This document shows, one piece after another, positions 1 through 10,400 of a stretch of 64,000 nt of DNA. The stretch comes from Hericium rajendrae (lineage: Eukaryota; Basidiomycota; Agaricomycetes; Russulales; Hericiaceae): NCBI GenBank assembly GCA_033439255.1, contig CM065883.1:1674001-1738000 (forward strand), in the 5' to 3' direction. The stretch's first letter is position 1, and each line of letters starts with the position of its first letter. Below the pieces are notes generated by a model. That model saw only the letters and a list, made by a program, of their open reading frames with translations. It had not been told where the DNA came from and made no database searches. Position numbers and translations under genes: made by a program.

Positions 1-443
1 CTCTCGAAATATGCCGAGCGCTGAGCAGGTGAGAATTCAGCAAACTGCAGATGTGGGCAAAGGTTTCATGAGCATGCCGACATACCCCAAACACAACCAC
101 CGCAAAGTCATACGCGTACTCTCCTGAGAAACATCATAAGACAACCACATCACCCGATTCGTAAGCATACGACGTACCAATTTCCAGGTAGCTACGCACG
201 AGTTCTTTGAAGCACTTCAGTCAGCACGCTGGAGAATAGAAGACTGTTTACGCACGACGGATGTCTTTGTTGGGTACTTGGAGAGCGCCAGCCTACACGG
301 AATTCCACGACATAATGTAATGAGTGATTTCAAGTCAGCAAGAAGCTCTATACGCACGTTATACCTGTAGAACGCTTGATCCCGGCGAGAAAGGCGCTGA
401 TCAGCAGGGCGTCGAAGCCCCAATGGATGAGCCAGCCAAACAT
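1..443 (-). CDS. ATG44: Mitofissin (Atg44/Mdi1, DUF1748) homologue, 3' end beyond window
   Basis: Small mitochondrial intermembrane-space protein of the DUF1748 family, which in yeasts drives mitochondrial fission for mitophagy (family knowledge). I assemble five exons on the minus strand: 443-358, 292-252, 204-178, 123-86 and 20-1. All junctions are GT-AG and the phases agree. The 70 visible residues start MFGWLIHWGFDALLISAFLA, the family's amphipathic/hydrophobic N-terminus, continue with GIKRSTGI, and reach YLEIGEYAYDFAVVVFG followed by RSAYFER, the conserved C-terminal block. Usual family length is about 70-90 residues, so only a few residues lie outside the window. The ATG at 443 is the only one giving the family N-terminus. 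The second and third junctions are the least certain because the middle of the protein is variable. Identification of the family is strong; in vivo role is inferred. Confidence 0.82.
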
Positions 444-936
444 GGTTTACGGAGTGGTTATAAGCAGAGATGAGTCAAGAGAGTCGTCGCTGATGACGCA
501 GAATTAAGTCTGGAGATGCTGTTGGAGAAAGCGGGAAAAGTGATAGTGGCAAGTAGAGCCTGAGTACGGCAGGAGGCAAGCATGAAGCCTGCAGGGCGCC
601 TTTGGACGTAAAGCTAGACCCAAATCGGGCAACCTGCCAACGTCACATGCAGCGGACGCGTCTTTCATGGACGCGTCGTCCGACCTTCGCGTTCGTTAAC
701 CCGGTGTTTCCCGGAAGCGTTTGTTGGGTCAGAACCATCATGTTTGCCCACTAACATATCAATCATGCAATCGCGATCGTCTGCAATGCCGAACACATAC
801 GCTCTTCGTCGGCCAGTAATTTCTCCAATGCCGAGCATACACGCTCTTCCCCGGCCGCCGAGCCAGGAGGCCACGACATCGGTATCCGCACTGCGCTCTT
901 CGTGATCATGGAGACAATGTAATTGAGTCGTGGCTC
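444..936. other. Intergenic region between mitofissin and methyltransferase
   Basis: No convincing coding region. It contains the divergent promoters of the two flanking genes. An imperfect 30-bp direct repeat starts at 785 and at 827 (42 bp apart); both copies begin aatgccga and end ggcc around a cgctcttc core, and a shorter cgctcttc echo lies near 893. Confidence 0.6.
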
Positions 937-944
937 TATATAAA
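937..944 (+). promoter_or_regulatory. TATA box of the O-methyltransferase gene
   Basis: The octamer tatataaa lies 40 bp upstream of the ATG at 984. The reading frame stays open through it without any ATG, which supports 984 as the true start. A TATA this close implies a short 5' leader. Confidence 0.6.
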
Positions 945-983
945 CCCCTCCTTTATTGCTCATATCCATCACAGTTCTCTGCC

Positions 984-2891
984 ATGGCTTCCCCTTCTCC
1001 TCTAAAGCAGCTAGCAAACCTCATCGTCGCATCCGTCGATCAGATCGACGCAGCCTGCAATACGCAGGGCGTGTCCTTCCCCTCTCTCGATGAACCTATC
1101 TCCCCCTCCTCTGAGGGGATTCGTCACCAGCCTGACGTCTCGCAGGCCATCAACGTCATCGTTGCAGCTGCAACTCAGCTGGTTGCCACCGCTAGAGTCC
1201 CCACGATTAGCGTCGTCACCCTCGGGCTGCAGGTATGTCCAGACGGTCGCACGGTTGCACCAGTCGTCTTTGACCTTACTTACAAATTATACCTCTAGTG
1301 GGCCGCGGTTTCTAGCCTGGGTGTGGCAAACGACACTAATATCGCAGAAATCCTGCGCGAGGCAGGGTCGCAGGGCTTGCACGTCAACGAAATCGCGAAG
1401 AAGAACGGGCTGGATCCTACTCGCATCGGTACGATTCCTTATTTGACTCAGTCAGGATGGCATATCTATGTTGGTCACATGCCAATTTTACTAGGTCGAG
1501 TCTTGCGAGCCTTGGCTACAATTCATGTCTTTAAGGAGGTGAAGCCGGACGTGTTCGCGAACAACGCCCTATCATCTGTCCTGGACACAGGCAAATCCGT
1601 CGAAAATTTGCTGAAAGAGTGCGTATGCCCCTGTTTACATGTCTGATCCGTTCTGATCCACAAATTTGAAGTCCTATGGGCAAACATGATGGAACGTCTG
1701 GCATTTCAGCTATCGTCGGTCATTCGTTCGTTCATTCTGCTGGACATGCTGTCTTGATTATCTCACTTTTCTCCGTTTCAGGACTGACGAGGTCTACAAG
1801 GCGGGCGTTGAAATCTCGGCGGTGCTGAGAGATCCAAAGTGGGGCCATTCCCAAGAGCCCACCGAAGCACCTCTCAACAAGGCGCTCAACACGCCGTTGA
1901 CTTCTTTCGAATGGCTTGAGCTGCCTGAGAACGCTTACAGACTTCGCCGATTTGGAGTTGGCATGGACGGGATCTCGAAAATTTTTCCTACTGGTGCAAT
2001 CCTACAAGGTTATCCTCATTCATTTGTTCTTGTGGGTGCGAAAGGCTGATACATACCTTATCGGAGGTTTCGATTTCGGTGAGCTGCATGACGGTGCTAC
2101 AGTCGCTGATGTCGCGGGTGGCATTGGATCCGTATCTATGCTCATCGCCAAGGCGCATCCACACCTGAAAATCCTCGTGGAAGACCGTGAACAGGTTGTG
2201 CCCGAAGCAAAGAAGGTCCGTCACACATCACTTCCTTCAACCATCGTTGATTTTTTTCTCTCTACCGCGTGGCAGTTCTGGAACTCTAACCTGCCCGACG
2301 CTCTGTCTTCCGGTCGCGTCAGCCTTGTCCGTGCGTAACATGCACGATCTGTCATCCGCACGCCACCGAAACTAACTATTCACTTACCTCAGCATTCGAT
2401 CTGTTCGCCGCTCAGCCCCCAGTCGGTCGAAACGCAGACCTCTACATTATCCGCCAGATCCTCCATGACTGGTCCGACAAGTACGCGGCCAAGATTCTGA
2501 CGCAGCTGCGTGCGGCCGCAGGTCCTCAGTCGAAGCTCCTGGTCATCGAGAACACCGTGTCGTACGCTTGCGAGCAGCCAGCCGACGAACTGACCATCAG
2601 CGGCGCGCAAGCCAAGGTTGTTGCCCCTGCACCTTTGCTGCCGAACTTCGGCGGTGCCGGCGCACCTTCGTATTTCGCTGATCTCGTGGTGCGTGTTTCA
2701 GATACAATGAGTTTGTCTAGATGATTAGTGCTGACACTGCACACCCATAGATGCTGACTATCCAGAACGGACAGGAGCGCACGCTGCTGCATTTCTCTAA
2801 CCTGCTGAAGAGCACGGGCTGGGAGCTCAAGGAGGTGCGGAGGCCACCGACTGGCGTCGGCCACAGCTACCTCGTTTCCGTGCCAGTTTGA
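984..2891 (+). CDS. Class I O-methyltransferase (COMT-like), intact
   Basis: SAM-dependent O-methyltransferase of the plant COMT/fungal type, which methylates hydroxyls of small, usually phenolic, molecules. Eight exons: 984-1232, 1299-1428, 1495-1618, 1782-2008, 2067-2215, 2276-2330, 2393-2688 and 2751-2891. All junctions are GT-AG with matching phases, giving 456 residues, a normal length. The N-terminal half (about 70-170) is the winged-helix dimerisation part. The SAM-binding glycine loop is VADVAGGIG at about 256-264, followed by the acidic ribose-binding stretch LKILVEDRE. The catalytic base is His336 in LHDWSD. The start ATG has gcc before and g after it. A damaged copy follows directly downstream, so this is the intact member of a tandem pair. 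Cytosolic; no signal peptide. The substrate cannot be read from the sequence. Confidence 0.9.
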
Positions 2892-3554
2892 AATGGAGGG
2901 GCATTGGCTTCTTGCTTCGTCAACCAGGAGCAGGGATGTTTCGATAGAGACATATCAATTTGTGTTTGTTCACATGTATCAATAGTTAAACCACATCTCC
3001 GGACATATATCAATTCAACATTGAACAGGACCGCAGAACCGGAGAGCACCCGATATTATAATAAAGGTTTCAATTTCGGTGCGCTCTCTCATGGTGTTAC
3101 AGTCGCTGACGTTGGGAGCGGCATTGGATCCGTGACTATAGTCATTACGAAGGCACATCCAAAGCTGAAAATCTCGGTGGAAGATTGCCCACAGGTGATG
3201 CCCGAAGTGTAGAAGGTCAGTTGCAGACGAAAGATCCCCGGACTCAACTAAACGGACTGAGCCGAGTAAAAAGAAATTGGTGTTTTGTGTTACTTAAAGC
3301 TTGGAAGACATAGGAATTGCAGGAGCTCATCGAGCTTGATATTCAGTTACAGAAAAGGTAGGAATTTTCTATTAAGACCAGTAACTAAAATTTTCTCATA
3401 CCAACACTCCTGAATATAATGGCTCTCCTAACTGTTGTCTCACATTTGCATTCCCACTGAACACTTCTTACAATTTTCAGTCCCTATCTTAAGACTGACA
3501 CTGCCATACTAATATTCAACCATTGGTGGTTAACTAAACTGAGCATCAAGACTA

Positions 3555-4745
3555 TCATACAGTTGATGACCCTTCAATTTCATGTCCCTCAGCATCTGCA
3601 GGCATATCATATGTTGTACACAATGACTCTAATGCAGCCACCCGAGAATCCAAGTCCTCCAACTCTTGGATCAGGGACTCCTTCCGATCCACAATCCATC
3701 TGATATGAGCTAAACAGCAAATGAATATGATTCTATAAAATTTTCAAATAAAAAAAAAAGGAGAAAGAACCATACCATGGAGTGCACCTTTGATCCATGT
3801 AATCCGGTCATTCTCATTCTCAACTGGTGCTCTTGGAGGCTGAGGCAAAAATCCAATATGAGGTTCATCCTATCCAAGACCTTTGCTGAGAGGTTTCTTA
3901 AATATTCATCAGGCTCAACTCACCTGGCCTCCAGGACTAGGTGGGAGGGCCATTGACAACAATGCAGATTGTTGGTGTGAGAAGCAGTAGCTGTCCTCTG
4001 TTTCAACATCCTGAGACATCAGGACTGGCCTTTGAGAGGATGGGGCATCCCCAACATTGGACTCCACATTGGACAGATTGGGCACAAGGGGGTGTTGGTG
4101 GACATGCAAGGTAGATGGTGTTGTTAGAACTGCTCCAATATGCTCTGGTGTTTGCCTGTTAGTCAACTGGGCACTAACTGCAGGAGACAGATTGATGGTG
4201 CCATCTGTTTCACTACAGTATGATTCAACATCAAATGTCATACCAAAAAGCTGATTTACATACAGTAAATTGATCTCACTGTCCTCCACTTCAGAGAACC
4301 AGCCACCCAGCTCCATCAGAAGGTTCTGAAGATTGTCAGTAGCCCTCTTGCTGATGTCCAATGTGGTCCCACATATCATCCCCTCATGCAACTGCCAATT
4401 CTCTGACTCCCAACTAGATGATCCATCTCTGGCCACATCACTCTCCCTGACAAGGTTGATCTCACTGTCCTCCACTTCAGAGAACCAGCCACCCAGCTCC
4501 ATCAGAAGGTTCTGAAGATTGTCAGTGGCCCTCTTGCTGATGTCCAATGTGGTCCCACATACCATCCCCTCATGCAACTGCCAATTCTCTGACTCCCAAC
4601 TAGATGATCCATCTCTGGCCACATCACTCTCCCTGACAAGGTCTGCTTCCTGTGCCAAAGCTTGAAATCCTTGAGGTTCTGAATCACCTGTGTTGGCATG
4701 CATCACCATGAGGTGTAGGATCCATTTCATAATGGTCAGAAACAC
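3555..4745 (-). CDS. Unknown protein with a 62-residue tandem duplication, inside DNA inserted in the second methyltransferase
   Basis: Product not recognised. Minus-strand gene with three visible exons: 4745-3924, 3869-3776 and 3709-3555. Phases agree across both GT-AG introns, giving about 357 residues. The first in-frame ATG is at about 4730, and an upstream exon is possible because the frame is open to 4745. Two nearly identical 62-residue units sit head to tail (one spans 4458-4643, the next 4272-4457). Each contains VRESDVARDGSSSWESENWQ and ends in GGWFSEVEDSEIN. The C-terminal exon (KESLIQELEDLDSRVAALES) looks like a short coiled coil. The surrounding 3.24-4.87 kb is poor in CpG and in GC compared with both neighbours, which suggests past cytosine methylation and a mobile-element origin. 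No transposase, reverse transcriptase or helicase motif is visible. It could be a cargo or accessory gene of a larger element. Confidence 0.45.
4272..4643. repeat. Two-copy 186-bp tandem repeat within the inserted gene
   Basis: Copy 1 is 4272-4457 and copy 2 runs 4458 to about 4643, both beginning gatctcactgtcc. Only a few differences are visible (for example cagtagccc versus cagtggccc, catatcatc versus cataccatc). The period is a multiple of three, so the duplication keeps the frame and adds 62 residues. Confidence 0.9.
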
Positions 4746-6024
4746 ACAATAATCTATGCAATATGCAGCATACCCATCTTATTTCTGGACCTTGTGACCA
4801 GAGTTCAGGAAAGGATGGTAAGCTGCAGGGAGCGACGATGAGGGGAGATGGAACGGTGAACGCACACCAACGCCTCATGCAAAGGGCGTGTCAAAGTTAG
4901 GTCCAATCGGGTTAGGGTCTGATAAAATGACCCACCGGACTACACGGAAAATGAGTTCCTCAGTCTCCTCCCGCCACGTCTCTGCTTCCAACACCCATTT
5001 TCGCCTTGCGAGCGCATATATTGTGCTCGGAGAGCAGATGTTCGCCGTAGATGGAACACCAATCATGCAGTCCGGGATCATGGCGAGTGCATATGGCCGT
5101 ACACCTCGCCGGGCAGTGGTACTGTATGTGCTTCCTGCACACGCCCAACGGATTGACCTCCGGTTGCATCAGCCTTGTCCATGAGTATCACACAGGCTCC
5201 ACCAAATGCTTCGCTCACATCACGCACGCCCCCCCAGCGGTCGATCTTTTCGCCCAGCAGCCTGGAGTCGCTCGCGATGCAGACCTCTACATCCTCCGCC
5301 AGCTTCTGCATCACTGGTCTGACAACTACGCGGCCAAGATATTGACACAGCTCCGCGCAGCCGCAGGTCCTCAGTCCAAGCTTCTGGTCATCGAAAGCGT
5401 CCTGCTTTATGCCTGCGATCAGCCCCCCGAAGAACTCGCCGTCAAAGGTGCTCAAGCCCTTGTTCCCCCGCACCCCTGCTTCCGAATCTCGGCGGTGCTA
5501 ACGCAAGACCGTACTACGGCGACGTATTGGTATGTACTTCAAGTGTGTGGGATTGAGTTAAATGACAGACGCTGTTGCGCCTCAGATGCTGGCTATCCAT
5601 AATGGGCAAGAGCGTACAGTGCTGTACTTCGCTGAATTGTTTAGGAGCTCTGGCTGGGAGCTGAAAGAGGTACAGAGACCGCCAGCTGGCGTTGGTCACA
5701 GTTACCTGACTGCCGTGCCAATTTGAAGCGAGGGGACTTCGCAGCCTTGTGTTTCGTCGACCGGGAGCACGAACGCATATTATAACGATTCTATCAGTCT
5801 TGATTCATTGGGCACATGTAGCAAAGCTAAAGAACTCTTGTCTCGATGCAATTCAATTCAACATTGAACAGCGATGAAAAGACTTATTTAAAAGGCCTAT
5901 TTCGCTCTGGCTGCTCCCGCCATCTATGGCCGCCTTGATCAGGGTTGTTTACTTTCGGTCACAGTAATGATATCCTCCGAGCATGCGGCTCTATCGACAT
6001 CTATATGGCAGATTATTACACACT

Positions 6025-6943
6025 TTACAAGATACTGCGGTATGGCAAGAGTGTCGATACCGATTTCTGCGTAGCCGCTTTCTCTTCCTTGATAGCGGTA
6101 GAAAATGCCTTGAAATTTGGGGCGGAAGAGTCCTCTGAAGATTCCGCAATGACTACGATTGGACAGACCATGAAAATCAAGAACGTACTTTGCAGCTGGA
6201 ACAACAGGCTCTCGCTCGTGGTGATCTGGGCACCGGCGCGTGCCATGCGAGCAAGCGCGATGGGGACTTCCTCTTTGTTGCAGCTGGAGACTCCGTCTGC
6301 AAGGACGTGGACATCGAAGCCAAGTTCGAGGAGGTCGAGCGTGGATTGCAGAACGCAAACATGAGACTGTCGGACTGCGTGAGACGGCCGCAGGTAGACA
6401 AAAACGCGAAGAAATGGGGCACACTTCTATGCCAAAGAGAACGATAGAATGCATATGGCGCTCCTTGAGCATAGAGATAACTTCTGGGGTAGCCATGGAG
6501 AAGAGAGTCTTCTCGATGGTTCCCAGATGTAAGTCTCCCAGCGGCTCGGCAGGGAGTTCGGGGACGGTGGGACCAAGAGCTAATTATAAGCACAGTCGAG
6601 CGGTCTCAGAATGACGACAACAATATGGTTAGCCTACCCTTCGGATTTTGCTCCGTGAATATCACTGGAACTTGCAGAATCTACCGTCACATTTCCTGAT
6701 CCTTATTCGCAAGAGCTAATTAGATGGGTATAAGGCCTACCTTGGCGAATTTAAGCATCTTGCTTGCGGTTGCCACGAGCTCCGGAAAGCCATGGATAGC
6801 AGTTCCTATCCACGATGAAGCAGGTCAGCGATTGACGCCCTCGAACGAGCAGATGCCTTCGTACTAAACCTGGTTTGGACATCGCACAACAAGAATATAG
6901 TGCGGCCTTGGATGACCTTCGTAATCTCGCGGGGGTACGCCAT
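6025..6943 (-). CDS. Isochorismatase-family cysteine hydrolase (ISOC1/2 type)
   Basis: Hydrolase of the isochorismatase/nicotinamidase fold, closest in pattern to animal ISOC1/ISOC2 and fungal relatives, whose physiological substrates are poorly known. Six exons on the minus strand: 6943-6865, 6805-6741, 6680-6638, 6579-6425, 6366-6189 and 6134-6025. Phases agree and give 209 residues, normal for the family. The catalytic triad is visible: Asp21 in LLCDVQTRF, Lys86 in IEKTLFSM and Cys118 in ESHVCVLQ. Other family blocks are TAIHGFPELV, VPVIFTEQNPK, LGPTVPEL and RMARAGAQITTSES. The last intron acceptor could be two bases later, which changes one residue only. It is convergent with the damaged methyltransferase and divergent from the Ser-rich protein. 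No targeting signal is seen, so it is probably cytosolic. The fungal siderophore or salicylate link of true isochorismatases should not be assumed. Confidence 0.88.
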
Positions 6944-7452
6944 GGCTTAACTACAGAGACGTGTTGGATGGACAAAAATCAAGCCTCCAGGTTTCGAGGA
7001 CCAGGTGGGCGCTGATAGGAAATCAGATGCCCCAGACGGCGTAGTCATATGGAGACTTACCCAACTAAGAACGCCGTTGCGGGGTTGCACGGCGCGTTCC
7101 GCAGAATATTCACGGTGAGACCCAGGAACGGAAAAAAAATCGCGCACATCCCAAGCATATAAAAGGTGAGCATTGTAATATTCTGGGATACTTCAAGGTG
7201 CAAGGGCACGCTCAAAAAATGGAGGAGGAAAGAAATGAAGGTGGGGATGGGGAAGATGGCGCGGGAGATGCCGGTATTTGGGGTTGTGAGTTGCAAGTTG
7301 AAGAGACTTCCCTTGCCCGTCGCCATCATCATCTCTGTCCTCGACAAAGGTGTCTCCGTTCTACGGTCCTTCCTTTCTTTTCATCCCCACGTTCTCTCAA
7401 CTCTCAGTCACTCTTTCGATTCGACGAACACGAAAACCCCGAAAATTTTATC
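6944..7452. promoter_or_regulatory. Divergent promoter region
   Basis: This 509-bp space separates two head-to-head starts (isochorismatase ATG at 6943, Ser-rich protein ATG at 7453). A plus-strand TATA-like catataaaag lies at about 7156-7165, and a pyrimidine-rich leader (tttctttt, ctctcaactctcag) precedes the plus-strand ATG. Short open frames here show no family similarity that I recognise. Confidence 0.4.
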
Positions 7453-10400
7453 ATGGACCACACCGACGTAGCCACCAACGGGACGAGAGATGACGAGTTC
7501 CATGCCGACAAGAAGAGGGTCTGTTGATCATGCCTACTATATCTCGTTTACGGTCGTCTCTTACTGACCGAACTTTGTGGAACAGTTCGACTCCTTCCGC
7601 TTGGGCGGAGGTCAACCTTTGTCCTCAACCGCATCCATCTCAAACACAAGATCATCATCACATTCACGTTCTCACTCTCGCTCCCACTCTCGCAACAATT
7701 CTATTTCAACTGCGCCTTCTCTTTCTTTTTCTACTTCGAGCAATTCTACGAACGATATGTCTTCTTTTTCTTTTGGTTCGCAGTCTACTGGCTCTACTTC
7801 AAGCAAGCGCAACTCGCATCATCGTCGTCGCTCCTCCGTTTCCACGCGTCGAGAGTCCGCAGAGGTCATGGGCGTCTCATTACCGGAGCTTCCGGTTTCC
7901 CACAGCGAGGAGAATATTAATCTTGGCGACAAGGACTCAATTCGCAGGAGGGCCCTTTGGGCACTGGAAGGGAAGACCGACTCGTCCTTTTCTCCTGTGG
8001 AGATTCCCGAGCTTAACAGCACTGAGGTTGAGAGGAGGATTTTCGAATTCCGTAAGTGTCGTTCGATCACTGTATCATCAGAAAATTCTCAACATATTCG
8101 GTAGCGAGCAAGCCATCTTATCCTCCGGGGATTGGTGGTTCATATGGTTCCGGCTTGAGCGGTCTCGCTAACAAGCGGGACTCGTTCGGCAAGCACCTCG
8201 TATCATCCTCTGTTAGCAAGGACCAGCTCCACACTCTGATCGAGGAGGAGGAAGAGGAGGAAGAACAAGATGTCCCCGCCACACCCGTGCCCACTGCATC
8301 TCCCGCGGATGTTGTGGAATCTCCCGTCGAGATCGTTACTCCGCTCCCGTCACCGCCGCGCCACCGCCCAGCGGGCCTCAACCTTCGCCCCTTGTCACTG
8401 ACGCCGCAAAGCATCGTCACTACTGTCGATTTTGATGGGCTGCCAACTCCGGATCTTACGCCGAGCCCCAGCAAGTCATCAGGCTTGCGATCATTGACTT
8501 TAGGATCTTCTCCTAGTCTAATTTCCTCCCCTTCGCCTTCCACGGCGACTACCGAGACCGCTGAGAGTGCCACGTCTTCATCGACCGCTGCCTCTCGCCG
8601 ACGTTCTTTTATCCTGCCCTCTGTTGGATTACCGAATGTTAACGCATTCCGTCGCTCTTCGCTCAATCTGCGGCGGGACAGCGTTTCGTCAATCTCCTCG
8701 GATACCGCAGAGAACAAGAGGCGCAGCAGCATCTGCTACAAGCCGTCGCGCAATTCTGCGTCATATGGATTGCCCACGCCGGACTTGACACCCACGACCG
8801 ACCGCCGCATTTCCTTCAGTTCGGACAGCGAATGGGGTGGCGACCGATCGTTTCCGAGTGAGCAACAGTTTCTTTATCAATCACATGCTGCCCTTTTATC
8901 CCGCATCACGGACCTCGAACGTGCCTTGTCTTCTTCCCGGACGCATTCCCGCCCTGTGTCATACGCATCTGACGCATCTGCGCAGAGCATTACTTCGGAA
9001 CCAAGCGACGAGATGCTCCGACTCATCGCCGATCTCAAAGCGGAGCGGGACGAACTGAAGAAGGACGTGGATGGCTGGCGCGTGCGTGTAGCCGACTTGG
9101 AGAAGCAGCGCGGTCTTTTGGCAAACAGGGTTGATTTGGAGAGGAGGGAGGCCTGGGTTGCCCGTGAGCGCGTCGGGCTCCTGGAGATCGAGAAGCGCGC
9201 GGTGGCGAAGGACGTGGAGGAGAAGACCGCCTTCGCAGAGGAGATGGTGCGGAAATACGAGGCGCTTCAGGCAGAATGCAATGCCATTAACGAGGAGCGC
9301 GACAGGCTTCTTGAGCAGGTCAAGGGAGCTCAAGAAACTGAGACCGAGTGTGCACGCCTCAGAGAACAATTGGCGGGAGAAACTTCACGGAGGGAGGAAC
9401 TGGAGCGGGAGTTGGAGGGTGCTGGTTTACTCAACACTCCCACTCCGGACGCCTTCGATTTCAGGTCTGCAGCCGCTACATCTTTCATGCGTCGGCGGGG
9501 ACTTGGACTACAGTCCGTTGATTCTGAGAGCTCGTTCACCGATGTCGAATCCGTTGACGGATTGTCTGGCAAGAGTTTCGAGCTCAATGCGGTCATCGAG
9601 GAAGAGGAGCACGTTTTCTCTGACGAAGACAACGGCCTCGCTGGTTATGAGGACGAAGAGGAGTTCGATGAAAGTTTTGAAAGCCCTGGCGGATCGTCTA
9701 TCGCATCGATGGACGATCTCCCTCCCTCCACTTCTCATCTCAAGCTGGAGATGCCGACAAGTGCTCCAATGTCCGTCTCTGCGTCGCCGACGCGGTCAGA
9801 TCCTTCGTCGCCGTCTCATGAGCGTCGTACGTCTCTGCCGAGGGTGTGGTCCTTCCCGGCGAAGGGCTCTCTCCCCACTCTGCCTCAGCGTTCACCCGAA
9901 GAAGTCGATCGTTTCTTCGGGTGCTTGGAGGATTTGGAGGATTCACCCCCCGCCTCTTCAACGACCACCATGGCCAACCCATTCGCGAAAGGCTTTGCTA
10001 TTGATAGCGAGGACGACGACATGCCACCTTTCTTCATTCCATCTGATGTTGGTGTTGAAGTTGTTGAGACCGCTGTGCTCGAAGCGCCCGCGACGGGTCT
10101 TGACAGTGTCACCGAGGAGGAGGAGCCTGAGGAGGAGGAGTCTGAAGAGGAGGGCCTGTCCGTTGTCGACGAAGAGGAGCAGGAAGAGGAAGAGGAAGAG
10201 TTCATCGGTGAAGAGGTCGAGGGTGGGATCAAGTTCACCTTCACTATCCCGCCGGCGTTCGACTCCCCTGTTTCCACCGAATTTGTCCGGACGCCTTCCC
10301 CTCCCGGTCTCCTACCAGGAAGCCTTTGCCGGTATATGAACCTTCAACGGACGACGAAGATTCATTCTCTTTTGGATCCCAGTCGGCGCCGATGCCAATA

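Larger units (their letters stand above)
3064..5726 (+). pseudogene. Second, truncated O-methyltransferase copy split by inserted DNA
   Basis: Two pieces match the upstream gene. Piece 1 (about 3064-3217) equals its exon 5 with the SAM loop VADVGSGIG, and ends in a stop where the intact gene has Ala-Lys-Lys. Piece 2 (about 5115-5726) equals exons 6-8 and has the catalytic motif LHHWSD, the block AAGPQSKLLVIE and the C-terminus GVGHSYLTAVPI. Exons 1-4 are absent. About 1.9 kb of unrelated DNA lies where intron 5 would be. The duplication extends into the 3' flank: caattcaacattgaacag follows both copies (about 3009 and 5850). The donor after exon 6 has changed (atgag for gtgcg) and the reading frame does not carry through exon 7. 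A tandem duplicate that lost its 5' half and was then interrupted is the simplest reading. It is very unlikely to make an enzyme. Confidence 0.82.

Noticed and set aside
930-983. Upstream start for the O-methyltransferase giving 18 extra residues
   Set aside because: The codon at 930 is GTG, and the extension overlaps the TATA box; the ATG at 984 has a good context and fits the family length.
7057-7347. 96-codon hydrophobic frame on the minus strand between the isochorismatase and Ser-rich genes
   Set aside because: Looks membrane-like, but it lies in the divergent promoter, overlaps a TATA-like site and shows no family block.
9131-10339. 402-codon Arg-rich frame overlapping the Ser-rich coiled-coil gene
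   Set aside because: Shadow of the acidic coding frame in GC-rich DNA; Arg/Ser runs are the expected out-of-frame reading of Glu/Ser codons.
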